Source: Phytopseudomonas straminea
GTDB lineage: Bacteria; Pseudomonadota; Gammaproteobacteria; Pseudomonadales; Pseudomonadaceae
Direction of reading: 5' to 3'
DNA: 64,000 bases
Assembly: GCF_900112645.1 (NCBI RefSeq)
Contig: NZ_FOMO01000004.1
Location: 186,001 to 250,000 of the forward strand
In this document: positions 1-9,331 of the stretch, piece by piece
Layout: every line of letters starts with the position of its first letter
Position numbering within the stretch: position 1 is the first letter of the stretch
Notes under the pieces: generated by a model
What the model was told of the DNA's origin: nothing
The model's input: the letters and a program-made list of their open reading frames with translations, nothing else
Database searches by the model: none
Translations under genes and position numbers: made by a program

Positions 1-1050
1 CACGTGCCAGACGCGGTGCAGCTCGTAGCGGGTCAGATCCGGGTTCAGATGGCCTGGTTTGACGATGTCGGTGTACTTGAGCTTCGGCGAATCGAGACGG
101 TAGCTGTTGTAGGGAATGTAGATTTCCTTCTTGCCCAGCAACTGCCAGTCGTAACGATCAGGCGAGCCGTTGTACATATCCAGGTTATCGGAGGTACGCA
201 GGCCATCGGCCGCAGTGCCCGGACCGTCGTAGGACACCTGAGGCGCACGACGCACGCGGCGCTGACCGGCGTTGTAGAGCCACGCCATGCGCGGCTCCTT
301 CACTTGGTCGATGGTCTCGTGCACCAGCAGTACGTTACCCGCCAGACGCGACGGTGCGGTTACCCGCTGCTTGAAGTAGAACAGGATGTTGCTCGGCTGA
401 CTGGTATCGACGCCTTTCATCATGCTGCGGAAGGCGAACTCTTCTTCCAGGCTGACCGGGCTGAACGAGCCATTGGCCTGCGGCGTCACCTGCACCACAT
501 GACGACGTACGCTGGCACCACGGTAGCGAGTGATGTGGTTCCAGATCGCTTCCAGGCCGTCCTTCGGAATCGGGAACGGGTTAGCGAACTTGAAGTTCTC
601 CAGCCCTTCGCCCCCCTGGATCAGCTTGGTATTGGTGGCATTTTCCTTGGTCGCCGCGACGATGCTGTCCGGCACGTTCGCCGTACGGTGCGTGGTGTAG
701 ACCGGCATCCGGTAGGTTTCCGGATAGCGCTTGAACATCGCGTACTGGCCAGGCGTCAGCTTGTCCTTGTATTGCTCGACGTTCTGCGCGGTGATGGTGA
801 ACAGCGGCTTTTCGCTTGGGAACGGATCGGCCAGAAAGCCAGCCGAATCCACCGCACCGGCATTGACCGGCAGCCCGCCGGTCCAGGCCGGGATGCTGCC
901 ATCGGCATTGCCTGCCTTTTCCGCACCAACCGGCGTCAGGGTGTTACCCAGCTTGGCCGCCTCATCCGCAGACACTGCCGCCATCACACCAGTGGCCAGC
1001 AGCGACAGGGTCAGAGCGCCAGTTTGCAACAGCCTTTTTGTTGTTTTCAT
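1..1050 (-). CDS. DUF1329 domain protein, C-terminus cut by left edge
   Basis: The gene begins at an ATG at 1050 and runs off the left edge, leaving 350 codons without a stop. The product starts with a Sec-type signal peptide (MKTTKRLLQTG, a hydrophobic run, then an AxA-like site near residue 27), so it should be exported. The body matches the DUF1329 family, whose members are about 450 residues, so roughly 100 residues lie outside the window. Family members are usually encoded next to a DUF1302 protein, as here (29 bases downstream of it), and the pair is associated with hydrophobic substrate handling at the outer membrane. The exact function is unknown; a LolB-like periplasmic fold is an inference. 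Confidence 0.85.
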   Translation of the reverse strand, partial: MKTTKRLLQTGALTLSLLATGVMAAVSADEAAKLGNTLTPVGAEKAGNADGSIPAWTGGLPVNAGAVDSAGFLADPFPSEKPLFTITAQNVEQYKDKLTPGQYAMFKRYPETYRMPVYTTHRTANVPDSIVAATKENATNTKLIQGGEGLENFKFANPFPIPKDGLEAIWNHITRYRGASVRRHVVQVTPQANGSFSPVSLEEEFAFRSMMKGVDTSQPSNILFYFKQRVTAPSRLAGNVLLVHETIDQVKEPRMAWLYNAGQRRVRRAPQVSYDGPGTAADGLRTSDNLDMYNGSPDRYDWQLLGKKEIYIPYNSYRLDSPKLKYTDIVKPGHLNPDLTRYELHRVWHV

Positions 1051-1078
1051 AAATACGTTTTCCTATGAATACGGGCGC

Positions 1079-2989
1079 TTAGAAGTTCATACCGAAGCTG
1101 AGGGCCAGGAAGTCACGATCGACAAGGGTGTTGTATTTGCCGCCGAAGAAGTCGGTGTAGGCGAGGCTGGCGGTGTAGGTGTTCTGATACTCAGCATCCA
1201 GACCCAGACTCACAGCTTTTGCACCTTCAGTGAACAAGCCATTGGGGCCATAGCCATTCACATCATGAGACCAGGCGACGTTGGGTTTAAGGTTCACGCC
1301 TGCAAATACATCTGGGTACTCCCAAATTGCACGTGCGCGATACCCCCACGAGGTACTGGTTACGAAGCCGTCGTTCTCACAATACCGGGAAACGTTTTTC
1401 CTTGACGCCCCACCGAGCGTAGAACCGTTTAGCGTTTCACATGTATTGACGACTGTCCCGGGTGCAACTTGTGTGGGCGGTAACGGCCCTGGGCCGAAAA
1501 CGGGATCACGGCCGTAACGAGCCTCGGATGTACTTTCCAACCCGCCTACATGCACAACACCTATTTCTCCAACAACTGTAAAGCGGCTAGCCCCCATTAC
1601 CTGATCAAAGAAATGCGTAAAAGTTGTCTGAAACTGAGTAACTTCCTTGCGCCGATAACCATGTAAATCCTGCCCAGCAGCACCATCCAACACAGATGCA
1701 TTACCGAATAGCCCGCCCAGAGACCCAACACCGGCAAAGAGAATATCTGTAGTATTCAGCTGAACAGGAGCATTGGGACGATAGCTGACTTCACCACTCC
1801 ACGCCGTACCAGTGGGCAATGTGGTAGAGAAGCTTAGACCGTAGAGCTGTATATTTTCGGGGTATTCAATAAAGTAACGAGAGGACCCAGCCACCGCTAA
1901 AGGCCTTAAGTTTGCCGGGTTATTAGCACCTAAAGCAGGAACGTTTGGTAACCCCGCATTAATCGCATTTAGTTGCGCTTGGGTAGCGCTAGTACCGCTA
2001 AACACTGGGTTGCGACTATGATAATTCATAAAATAAGCACCGAACTCAGTATCAAGGGGTGCAAAGTAATACCTGAAAGCCGTTCCCCATTGCCCACTAT
2101 CAGACGGATCCCTGTCACCCCCTCGCCGAACCAAAACCCCCTCTTCATTGGCATTTACACCGAAATTCCCTAACGCTCCCAAGGCAGCGGTACTTAAGGA
2201 AGAAGCAGGACGAAGAACCCTCAAATTGTCATCGCATCCATCGGCTACGATATCTGCCTGAGAAAAGAACGTGCCGCAGTTCTCGACAACTGTTTGATCC
2301 CACTCGAGTTGATAAAAAAACTCAGCAGATAAGTTTTCCGTCAACCCCTGAGAAACATAGAACATGTTAACCGGGATCAGAGCTTCTTTAATCTCAGACC
2401 CTGGGCGACGAAAAGCGGCGACATCAACAGGGTTTATAGAATTGATACTATTCTGTAGGAAAGTACTCTCTCCCCAACTGACAACTTGCTTGCCAAGACG
2501 AACAGAGCCTGGCTGATCCGCAATCGAATAGTTATGGTAGACAAAGGCGTCAAGCAGCTGCGCACCGGACGATTTCGCACCCTCTTTCCGATTAGAATCG
2601 CTGATATCCTTAAACTCGCGCCCTTCATCTTTCAGCTCGAAGTCATACCAGTATTTACCTCGAACAAAAACACCGGTATCTCCGTACTTTAACTCCAGAT
2701 CATGGATGCCTTTAAAAATCTTCGAGAACGTTTCACCACGCTTGAAATTGAGATGCCCATCATCAGACGTCTGCGACAGTCCACGCCCCCCATTATTTGA
2801 GCCAATCAAATCTTTGTTCGGCGAAGCCATCGACCAACTAGCCCCCACCGACAACGACGAGTCGAACTGACCTTCGATTTCCCCAATATTGAAGTTCACC
2901 GCGAATGCCGGGCTGGCAAGAGTTGATGCGAGGCTGACGGCCAGCGGCAGTTTTGCCAGACGCCAGAACGGCCTTGTTGTGTTGGTCAT
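1079..2989 (-). CDS. DUF1302 family putative outer-membrane protein
   Basis: The 636-residue product starts with a signal peptide (MTNTTRPFWRLAKLPLAVSL, cleaved near ASPAFA) and belongs to the DUF1302 family, predicted to form an outer-membrane beta-barrel; the chain ends in Phe, as barrels often do. I chose the ATG at 2989 because GGAG lies eight bases upstream and it starts the signal peptide; an in-frame start at 3049 lacks this. Two cysteine pairs lie in the central and C-terminal parts. It is followed by the DUF1329 gene and preceded by an acyl-CoA ligase, the arrangement seen around P. putida PP_0763-PP_0766. The interior is clearly AT-richer than both gene ends and all neighbours, which suggests exchange. 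A role in fatty-acid uptake is an inference. Confidence 0.85.
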   Translation of the reverse strand: MTNTTRPFWRLAKLPLAVSLASTLASPAFAVNFNIGEIEGQFDSSLSVGASWSMASPNKDLIGSNNGGRGLSQTSDDGHLNFKRGETFSKIFKGIHDLELKYGDTGVFVRGKYWYDFELKDEGREFKDISDSNRKEGAKSSGAQLLDAFVYHNYSIADQPGSVRLGKQVVSWGESTFLQNSINSINPVDVAAFRRPGSEIKEALIPVNMFYVSQGLTENLSAEFFYQLEWDQTVVENCGTFFSQADIVADGCDDNLRVLRPASSLSTAALGALGNFGVNANEEGVLVRRGGDRDPSDSGQWGTAFRYYFAPLDTEFGAYFMNYHSRNPVFSGTSATQAQLNAINAGLPNVPALGANNPANLRPLAVAGSSRYFIEYPENIQLYGLSFSTTLPTGTAWSGEVSYRPNAPVQLNTTDILFAGVGSLGGLFGNASVLDGAAGQDLHGYRRKEVTQFQTTFTHFFDQVMGASRFTVVGEIGVVHVGGLESTSEARYGRDPVFGPGPLPPTQVAPGTVVNTCETLNGSTLGGASRKNVSRYCENDGFVTSTSWGYRARAIWEYPDVFAGVNLKPNVAWSHDVNGYGPNGLFTEGAKAVSLGLDAEYQNTYTASLAYTDFFGGKYNTLVDRDFLALSFGMNF

Positions 2990-3150
2990 CGACGCTACTC
3001 CATTTGTTTTTGTTATGGCTGATTGACTAAATCCAGCGAGCCTTCCCACGAGTGGCTTGCAGTGCCCGAGACACTCTGGCTCGCCGGTTTAGAGGGATCA
3101 GTCCCATCCGTGACAAGCCAAGGATGGTCCGAATCCAGCAATTAGCAAGC

Positions 3151-3164
3151 CAAACGTTTGTTTG
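3151..3164. promoter_or_regulatory. PsrA-like operator
   Basis: The 14 bases CAAACGTTTGTTTG fit the PsrA consensus (C/G)AAAC-N2-4-GTTT(G/C) with a four-base spacer. PsrA is a TetR-family repressor that responds to long-chain fatty acids and controls beta-oxidation genes in pseudomonads. The site lies 161 bases upstream of the DUF1302 start and just beyond the end of the acyl-CoA ligase gene, so it could control the DUF1302-DUF1329 unit. No binding data are available here. Confidence 0.5.
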
Positions 3165-3176
3165 ACTGACCAGTCA
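3163..3176. promoter_or_regulatory. palindromic operator-like site TGACTGACCAGTCA
   Basis: This is a perfect inverted repeat with six-base arms (TGACTG/CAGTCA) around a two-base centre, partly overlapping the PsrA-like box. Short palindromes of this kind are typical TetR-family operators. It sits in the 212-base gap between the ligase and the DUF1302 gene and probably belongs to the promoter of the latter. The cognate regulator cannot be named from this window. Confidence 0.45.
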
Positions 3177-3201
3177 CTTTTTTGGCGTTGAAATTCGTGC
3201 C

Positions 3202-4881
3202 TTACAGGGACGATAAAAACTCGCTTCCGGCCTCCTGCCACTGCGCCAGATCAACGCGGATACGCTTTTTGTCCAGCTTGCCCACACTGGTCTTGGGAAT
3301 TTCGGTAACAAGGGCTATCTGTGAGGGAATGGCCCACTTGTTGATGACGCCCCGCTCGACGAATGGCTTGAGATGCTCCTTGAGCAGGCCTGCGTTCAGC
3401 GACTGGCCTTCCTTCGCGACAATCAGGGCGAACGGACGCTCGCCCCACTGCGAGTCGACCACGCCCACGACAGCCACTTCCTTGACCGCAGGCTGACGGC
3501 TGATCAGGTCTTCCAGCTCCAGCGAGGAAATCCATTCGCCGCCAGTCTTGATCACATCCTTGAGGCGGTCGCGAATGTCGATAACGCCCATTTCGTCCAG
3601 GGTTGCCACGTCGCCGGTGTGCAACCAGCCGTGGGTCCACAACTCCTGTCCCTTCTCCGGCTCGCGGAAGTAACCCTGAGTCAGCCAGGGTGCGCGCAGC
3701 ACCAGCTCGCCCTGGGTCTCACCATCAGCAGGAAGGCGATTGCCCTCGCTGTCCATGATCGCCGCCTCGACCAGCGGCACGGGAACTCCAGCCTTGATGC
3801 GATAGGTCGTAGATTGCTCCTCGCCCACCGCGAGCAATTCTTCGTTGAGGTAGCCACATGAAATCAACGGGCAGGTCTCGGACATCCCATAAGCGGCCGT
3901 CAGCTGGATGCCGCAGGCCTTGGCGGCTTCGTACAGCGCGCGATTAAGCGCGCTGCCGCCGATGATCACTTTCATGCCCTTGAAGTCATGGCCTTGAGCG
4001 CCAGGCGCCGCCAGTACCATCTGCAGGATGGTCGGTACGCAATGAGAGAAGGTCACCTGCTCTTGCTTGATCAATTTGCAGAGCATCTCCGGCTCGTAAC
4101 GCCCCGGATAGACCTGTTTCACACCCAGCATCGTCGCCACGTAGGGCGCACCCCAGGCATGTACGTGGAACATGGGTGTAATGGGCATGTACACATCGTC
4201 GCTGCCCATCAGGCGGATGCTGTCCAGGCTGCCCAGGGTGGTGGCCATCGACAGGGTATGCAGCACCAGCTGGCGATGGGTGAAGTACACGCCCTTCGGG
4301 TTGCCGGTGGTGCCGGTGGTGTAGAACGTGGTGGCGACGGAGTTCTCGTCGAAATCGGCGAATGCGTAGCTAGGCTCGGCTGCCGCCAACAGGCTCTCGT
4401 ATTCACCGACCGAACCGGGAAGCTCGACGGCGGCGGCGTTGTCGGTCAGCAGCATGGTGCCGATCACCGTGGTGAGCTGCCCGACGATGCCTTGGTACAA
4501 CGCCGCGAAATCGCTGTTGACCAGCACGAAGCGGTCCTCGGCGTGATTCATGGTGTAGAGAATCTGCTCGGGCGACAGGCGAATGTTGATGGTGTGCAAC
4601 ACCGCCCCCAGCATCGGTACCGCGAACATGCATTCCAGATAGCGGTGGCTGTCCCAGTCCATCACCGCCACGGTATCACCGGCCTTTACGCCAGCCTCGG
4701 TAAGCACATTGGCGAGGCGTGCCACCCGCTCATTGAAGGTCGCGTAGTTGTAACGCAAGGTGTCGCGATAGACGATTTCCCGATTTTTTTCGTAGCGGCT
4801 GCCGGAAAGCAGCAGGCTCTTGATCAACAGCGGGTATGGGTGGGCATTTGCGGCGGGGGGAATGATGCGGGTCTGCAACAT
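3202..4881 (-). CDS. medium/long-chain fatty acyl-CoA ligase (AlkK/PP_0763 type)
   Basis: A 559-residue member of the ANL adenylating superfamily. It activates a fatty acid with ATP to the acyl-AMP and then the CoA thioester in the cytoplasm. The AMP-binding loop [11 protein letters not shown] is at 187-197, followed by [15 protein letters not shown] and KTGGEW motifs toward the C-terminus, where the catalytic lysine SVGKLDKKR is also present. The N-terminus and overall sequence resemble the P. putida PP_0763/AlkK group of medium-chain ligases. AGGTGA lies six bases before the ATG. The gene shares orientation with the DUF1302-DUF1329 pair and is divergent from a thiolase, which together suggest fatty-acid import, activation and terminal thiolysis. 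The chain-length preference is inferred. Confidence 0.9.
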   Translation of the reverse strand: MLQTRIIPPAANAHPYPLLIKSLLLSGSRYEKNREIVYRDTLRYNYATFNERVARLANVLTEAGVKAGDTVAVMDWDSHRYLECMFAVPMLGAVLHTINIRLSPEQILYTMNHAEDRFVLVNSDFAALYQGIVGQLTTVIGTMLLTDNAAAVELPGSVGEYESLLAAAEPSYAFADFDENSVATTFYTTGTTGNPKGVYFTHRQLVLHTLSMATTLGSLDSIRLMGSDDVYMPITPMFHVHAWGAPYVATMLGVKQVYPGRYEPEMLCKLIKQEQVTFSHCVPTILQMVLAAPGAQGHDFKGMKVIIGGSALNRALYEAAKACGIQLTAAYGMSETCPLISCGYLNEELLAVGEEQSTTYRIKAGVPVPLVEAAIMDSEGNRLPADGETQGELVLRAPWLTQGYFREPEKGQELWTHGWLHTGDVATLDEMGVIDIRDRLKDVIKTGGEWISSLELEDLISRQPAVKEVAVVGVVDSQWGERPFALIVAKEGQSLNAGLLKEHLKPFVERGVINKWAIPSQIALVTEIPKTSVGKLDKKRIRVDLAQWQEAGSEFLSSL

Positions 4882-5060
4882 GGGCTCACCTGTTCTGGAC
4901 TATTGTTGAAAGCGTCGAAATTGAAGCGAAACCTGATCGTTAACGGGCATTGCCTAAAAGTAGCCTGCGCCAGCGCCTGCTCAATCAGCCGAAAGGAGGA
5001 TTGTGGCCCAAGCTGAGCACAAGCCGGTTTCGCCCCTTCACTGCGAATTGAGGTGGATTC

Positions 5061-6236
5061 ATGTCGGATATTGTTATCGTCAGCGGCGCTCGCACGCCGA
5101 TGGGTGGTTTTCAGGGTAGCCTGTCTTCGCTAAGCACAACGGATCTTGGTGCCGCGGCGATTCGCGCCGCCATCGCTCGGGCGGGCGTAGCAGCAAGCGA
5201 CGTACAGGAAGTGATCATGGGCTGCGTGCTGCCCGCCGGCCTCAAGCAGGGCCCGGCGCGTCAGGCATCGCTGGCCGCCGGCCTGCCGAGCGCCACCGGT
5301 TGCACCACCATTAACAAGCTCTGCGGCTCGGGCATGAAGGCGGTGATGCTCGCCCACGACCTGATCAAGGCCGGCAGCGCCGAGGTGATGATCGCTGGCG
5401 GAATGGAGAGCATGTCCAACGCGCCCTATCTGCTGCCCAAGGCACGCGGCGGCCTGCGTATGGGCCATGGCGAAGTGAAGGATCACATGTTCTTCGATGG
5501 CCTGGAGGATGCCCGCACTGGGCGCCTTATGGGCTCCTTCGCCCAGGAAACCGCGGACCGCTACGGCATCACCCGCGAAGCGATGGACGCCTACGCCATC
5601 GAATCGCTGCGACGCGCGCAGCAGGCTATGCAGTCCGGTGCACTGGTCGATGAGATCGTGCCGGTGACGGTGGCGAGCCGTAAGGGCGATATCGAAGTGA
5701 GCGAAGACGAACAGCCGCTGAACGCCAGGATAGACAAGATCACCAGCCTGAAACCGGCCTTCAGCAAGGACGGCAGCATCACTGCCGCCAATGCCAGTTC
5801 GATTTCCGATGGGGCCAGCGCGCTGCTGCTGATGAGCGCCGAGCAGGCCCAGGCCCGCGGCCTGAAACCGCTGGCACGCATCGTTGCCCACGCCACCCAG
5901 AGTCAGGACCCCAGCGAATTCACCATCGCGCCCATCGGCGCTATCAGCAAGGTGCAGCACAAGGCCGGCTGGCAGAAGAACGAGGTGGATCTATTTGAAA
6001 TCAACGAGGCCTTCGCCATGGTCACCATGTTGGCCATGCAGGAGCATGACCTCGCTCACGCCAAGGTGAATATCTACGGTGGCGCCTGCGCGCAGGGGCA
6101 TCCGGTCGGCTCGACCGGCTCGCGGATCATCGTCACGCTGATCAACGCCCTGCGCCAGACCGGCGGCAAGCGCGGCATCGCCTCGCTGTGCATCGGCGGC
6201 GGCGAAGCAACAGCGGTCGCGGTTGAGGTGTTGTAA
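5061..6236 (+). CDS. acetyl-CoA C-acetyltransferase (thiolase)
   Basis: A 391-residue type II thiolase that interconverts two acetyl-CoA with acetoacetyl-CoA plus CoA, or cleaves 3-ketoacyl-CoA. The nucleophilic cysteine is Cys88 in NKLCGSGMKAV. The NEAFA motif lies near 312, the GHPVGSTGSR histidine near 347 and the second catalytic cysteine near 377 in CIGGGEA. The length is typical of the family. GAGGTGG precedes the ATG by six bases. It is divergent from the acyl-CoA ligase across a 179-base gap, which fits a joint role in fatty-acid or short-chain acyl-CoA metabolism. Whether it serves degradation or acetoacetyl-CoA synthesis cannot be told from sequence alone. Confidence 0.92.
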   Translation: MSDIVIVSGARTPMGGFQGSLSSLSTTDLGAAAIRAAIARAGVAASDVQEVIMGCVLPAGLKQGPARQASLAAGLPSATGCTTINKLCGSGMKAVMLAHDLIKAGSAEVMIAGGMESMSNAPYLLPKARGGLRMGHGEVKDHMFFDGLEDARTGRLMGSFAQETADRYGITREAMDAYAIESLRRAQQAMQSGALVDEIVPVTVASRKGDIEVSEDEQPLNARIDKITSLKPAFSKDGSITAANASSISDGASALLLMSAEQAQARGLKPLARIVAHATQSQDPSEFTIAPIGAISKVQHKAGWQKNEVDLFEINEAFAMVTMLAMQEHDLAHAKVNIYGGACAQGHPVGSTGSRIIVTLINALRQTGGKRGIASLCIGGGEATAVAVEVL

Positions 6237-6246
6237 GAGACCAGTC

Positions 6247-6267
6247 AGGGGCGCGCTCGCGCCCCTT
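6247..6267. terminator. bidirectional terminator hairpin
   Basis: AGGGGCGCG and CGCGCCCCT form a nine-base perfect stem with a two-base gap between the converging thiolase and LysE genes. The T-run is short on either strand, so termination strength is uncertain. Confidence 0.65.
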
Positions 6268-6886
6268 ATTTCAGCTCGGTAAACGCCAGCTTGATCCCCA
6301 GACCAACCAGTACCGCGCCCATCAGACGATCGAACCAGTGGCCCAAGCGCGCGAAGCCGTCGCGCACACGCTGCTGGCTGAACAGCATTGCCACCAGGCA
6401 GAACCACAAGGCCGTCGCCACGGCCAGATAAACGCCGTAGCCGCCCTGCACGAGCAACGGGGTGTGGGGGTTGATCACCACGGTAAACAACGACAGGAAG
6501 AACAGCGTCGCTTTGGGGTTAAGGCCGTTGGTCACGAAGCCGGTAACGAAGGCGCCGCGTGGCGTTCTCGCTGGAGCGGCGGCTTGTTCCTGAACCGCGC
6601 CGGGCGCTGCCGGCTGCGCCCGCAGTGCCTTGAAGCCGATATACAGCAGGTAGGCGGCGGCCAGCCACTTCAGCGCGTTGAACAGCACGATCGACTGGGA
6701 CACGATCAGGCCGATGCCCAGTAGCGAATAGGCTACGTGCACAAAAATTCCGGTGCCCACGCCCAGCGCACAGAACACACCGGCACGGCGCCCATGGGCC
6801 ACGCTCTCACGCACCACGATGGCGAAGTCCGGTCCCGGGCTGGCCAAGGCCAGCAGATGGATGAGGGCAACGGTAAAGAATTCCAT
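6266..6886 (-). CDS. LysE/RhtB-family amino acid exporter
   Basis: A 206-residue integral inner-membrane protein with about six hydrophobic segments. It carries the family hallmark near the N-terminus, LLALASPGPDFAIVVRES, and the characteristic NPKA segment after the third helix (TNGLNPKATLFFLSLF). LysE/RhtB proteins export amino acids or their analogues. I chose the ATG at 6886 because it begins directly at the first helix, as in family members; a start at 6964 would add an unlikely soluble tail. No strong ribosome-binding site is visible before it. It converges with the thiolase and diverges from the hydroxyacid dehydrogenase. The substrate is unknown. Confidence 0.9.
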   Translation of the reverse strand: MEFFTVALIHLLALASPGPDFAIVVRESVAHGRRAGVFCALGVGTGIFVHVAYSLLGIGLIVSQSIVLFNALKWLAAAYLLYIGFKALRAQPAAPGAVQEQAAAPARTPRGAFVTGFVTNGLNPKATLFFLSLFTVVINPHTPLLVQGGYGVYLAVATALWFCLVAMLFSQQRVRDGFARLGHWFDRLMGAVLVGLGIKLAFTELK

Positions 6887-7001
6887 CCAGTACACGGCGA
6901 CTCCAGGATTGGCTAGTGGGTCCAAGGGCGCACTCTGCGGCAGAGCACTTCTGATAGGCTGCACTTTACTTCCCGACAGGACAGCCAGAAAGGTACAGCT
7001 G

Positions 7002-7967
7002 ATGAGTAAAACAGGCCGCGCAGTGTTTCTCGATTATCGCTCCCTCGACCTCGGCGATCTGGACATGGCGCCGCTGCGCGAGCCCTTCGCCGAGCTGGTA
7101 CTGCACGACCAAAGCAGCCCGGTGCAGATCATCGAGCGTCTGCAGGGCGCCCGCGTAGCGATCAGCAACAAGGCGGTGATCGATGCGGACGTGTTGGCAG
7201 GCTGCCCCGAGCTCGAACTGATCCTCGTTGCTGCCACCGGCACCAATAACATCGACCTCGCCGCCGCCCGGGCGCATGGCGTCACCGTGTGCAACTGCCA
7301 GGGTTACGGCACACCTTCGGTGGCCCAGCACACCCTGACACTCCTGCTCGCCCTGGCCACAAGTCTGCAAGACTATCAGCGTGATGTTCGCGCTGGCCGT
7401 TGGCAGCAGTCGCCCATGTTCTGCCTGCTCGACCACCCCATCGTCGAGCTCGAAGGCAAGACGCTGGGGCTGCTCGGTCATGGCGAGCTGGGCGGCGCAG
7501 TAGCCAGATTGGCCGAAGCGTTCGGCATGCGCGTGCTCTATGGCCAACTGCCGGGGCGCCCGCCCCGCGCTGATCGGCTCGCGCTGGACGAGTTGCTCAC
7601 CCAGGCCGATGCCCTGACCCTGCACTGCCCGCTCACCGAACAGACCCGCAACCTGATTGGAGCCCGCGAGCTCGATCTGCTCAAGCCAGGCGCCTTCGTG
7701 ATCAACACCGCCCGCGGCGGCCTGATCGACGAACAGGCTCTGGCCGACGCCCTACGAGCGGGAAAGCTGGGCGGTGCAGCCACCGACGTGCTGACCCAGG
7801 AACCACCCAGAGAAGGCAATCCATTGCTGGCCGACGACATTCCGCGACTGATAATCACCCCGCACAGCGCCTGGGGCGCTCGCGAGGCGCGCCAGCGGAT
7901 CGTCGGCCAACTGGCGGAAAACGCCGCGGGATTTTTCGCAGGCCATGCCAAACGCCAAGTCAACTGA
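7002..7967 (+). CDS. D-2-hydroxyacid dehydrogenase (glycerate dehydrogenase-like)
   Basis: A 321-residue NAD(P)-dependent dehydrogenase of the D-isomer-specific 2-hydroxyacid family, which reduces 2-keto acids such as hydroxypyruvate or glyoxylate. The nucleotide-binding loop GHGELG is at 159-164, and the catalytic residues are Arg238 (NTARGG), Glu267 (TQEPP) and His288 (TPHSAWG). The second strand ends in LYGQLPG with no acidic residue, so NADPH may be preferred over NADH; this is an inference. The ATG at 7002 is chosen because AAGG lies upstream and the family N-terminus begins here; an in-frame extension to 6753 overlaps the LysE gene. It resembles proteins annotated as HprA in Pseudomonas. 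Confidence 0.88.
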   Translation: MSKTGRAVFLDYRSLDLGDLDMAPLREPFAELVLHDQSSPVQIIERLQGARVAISNKAVIDADVLAGCPELELILVAATGTNNIDLAAARAHGVTVCNCQGYGTPSVAQHTLTLLLALATSLQDYQRDVRAGRWQQSPMFCLLDHPIVELEGKTLGLLGHGELGGAVARLAEAFGMRVLYGQLPGRPPRADRLALDELLTQADALTLHCPLTEQTRNLIGARELDLLKPGAFVINTARGGLIDEQALADALRAGKLGGAATDVLTQEPPREGNPLLADDIPRLIITPHSAWGAREARQRIVGQLAENAAGFFAGHAKRQVN

Positions 7968-8039
7968 TCCTTTGGTACCTCGGGCTTGCAGCTTAAGGTC
8001 CACGCCCCTACCCTTCGCGCTTTTGCCGGGGTATAGCTG

Positions 8040-9038
8040 ATGGATCCGCGAAGTGAAGTGCTGCTGCGCCAGGCCGAACTATTCGCTGGCCCCGCCTTGC
8101 TCGCGGGCTTGCCGGCCGATGATCTGCTCGGGCAGCTACCACAGGCTGCAGGCTGGAGCTGGCATGCAGGCGATCACGCCCGACTGGAAGGGCGTTTTGC
8201 CGGGCGTAGCGCCTTTGGCGTCATGCCGCCGGCGGCCGCCTGCGAGACGGCCGTGCTGTTCCTGCCTAAGTCCCGCGAATTGACGGCCTATCTGCTCGAC
8301 GCCCTGGCCTCCCGCCTGCCCGGCAAACCGCTGTATCTGGTGGGCGAGAAGCGCGCCGGCGTCGAACGTGCCGCCAAGCAGATGGCCGCCTACGGCAAGC
8401 CGCGCAAGCTCGACAGCGCACGCCACTGCCAGCTGTGGGAGGTGCGGGTTGATCTGGCTCCGGCCGAACCCGACCTGAACGCACTGGCTCAGCGCTACAG
8501 CCTGCCGCTGGCTGACGGCCCCCTCGAGATAGTCACCCTGCCCGGTGTATTCAGCCACGGCCGCCTGGATATCGGCAGCGCACTGCTGCTCGAATACCTG
8601 GATCAATTGCCAGATGGCCATCTGCTCGACTTCGGCTGCGGCGCAGGCGTGCTCGGTGCAGTGCTCAAGCGCCGCTATCCGCAAAGCCAAGTCACGATGC
8701 TGGACGTCGACGCCTTCGCCGTCGCCAGCAGCCGCCTGACCCTGGCCGCCAACGGGCTGCAGACCGAGGTGATCAGCGGCGATGGTATTGCCGCCGCGCC
8801 CTTCGAACTGAGCGCAATTCTGAGCAACCCGCCCTTCCATCAGGGCGTATATACTCATTACCAGGCCAGCGAAGACCTGATGCGCCAGGCCTCGCAGCAT
8901 CTGCGCAAGGGCGGCCAGATCCGCCTGGTGGCCAACCGTTTTCTCAAGTACCCGCCGCTGATCGAACAGCATATCGGCCCCTGCCAGACCCTGGCCGATG
9001 CCGATGGCTTTCGTATCTACCAGGCGACCCGCCCGTAA
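8040..9038 (+). CDS. rsmC: 16S rRNA (guanine-1207-N2)-methyltransferase RsmC
   Basis: A 332-residue SAM-dependent methyltransferase made of an N-terminal degenerate methyltransferase-like half (1-160) and a catalytic C-terminal half. Motif I is DFGCGAG at 197-203 and the N2-guanine active-site motif NPPFHQG lies near 262. RsmC methylates G1207 of 16S rRNA in the assembled 30S subunit; the related RlmG acts on 23S rRNA and shares this layout, so substrate choice rests on overall resemblance. It lies 72 bases after the hydroxyacid dehydrogenase and before the manganese riboswitch. The gap upstream holds a short GCTTGCAGCTT element also seen near 52.9 kb. Confidence 0.88.
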   Translation: MDPRSEVLLRQAELFAGPALLAGLPADDLLGQLPQAAGWSWHAGDHARLEGRFAGRSAFGVMPPAAACETAVLFLPKSRELTAYLLDALASRLPGKPLYLVGEKRAGVERAAKQMAAYGKPRKLDSARHCQLWEVRVDLAPAEPDLNALAQRYSLPLADGPLEIVTLPGVFSHGRLDIGSALLLEYLDQLPDGHLLDFGCGAGVLGAVLKRRYPQSQVTMLDVDAFAVASSRLTLAANGLQTEVISGDGIAAAPFELSAILSNPPFHQGVYTHYQASEDLMRQASQHLRKGGQIRLVANRFLKYPPLIEQHIGPCQTLADADGFRIYQATRP

Positions 9039-9103
9039 CGCAGGTCGCCTGCGGCAGAGCGGCGCAGGCCTTGCCCAACGTGAGGCGTTTGGGCAGAATG
9101 CGC

Positions 9104-9259
9104 GCGTCCTAGGGGAGTAGTCTCCCGCGAGCACCAGCTCGCCCGGCATGCATCAACATACTTGGTCCACAGACCATGGTGCGTGCGACCCAAGATCCGC
9201 CGAGATGGATCTGCGCCGTTCGGCTCGAACGCCGCACAGGGTTTGACAAGACCTATGAC
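9104..9259 (+). promoter_or_regulatory. yybP-ykoY manganese riboswitch
   Basis: The two conserved aptamer segments are visible: GGGGAGTAG at 9112-9120 and CAAGACC at 9247-9253. They are closed by a P1 pairing of TAGG (9110-9113) with CCTA (9252-9255). Between them are hairpins such as GCGAGC/GCTCGC (9127-9142) and AGATCC/GGATCT. Downstream, ATGACACG (9255-9262) can pair with CGTGTCAT (9292-9299), a plausible expression platform. The next gene is a TMEM165/GDT1 manganese exporter, the classic partner of this Mn2+-sensing RNA. Binding Mn2+ would be expected to turn the exporter on. Confidence 0.85.
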
Positions 9260-9331
9260 ACGAACACCTTACCCGGGGCGGGGAGGCCGTCCGTGTCATA
9301 GCCGTGTCTACCCGCCCCTTTAGGAAGCCTG

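Noticed and set aside
4900..4960. GAAAC...GTTAAC as a third PsrA box between ligase and thiolase
   Set aside because: The spacer is six bases and the second half-site is imperfect, outside the consensus.
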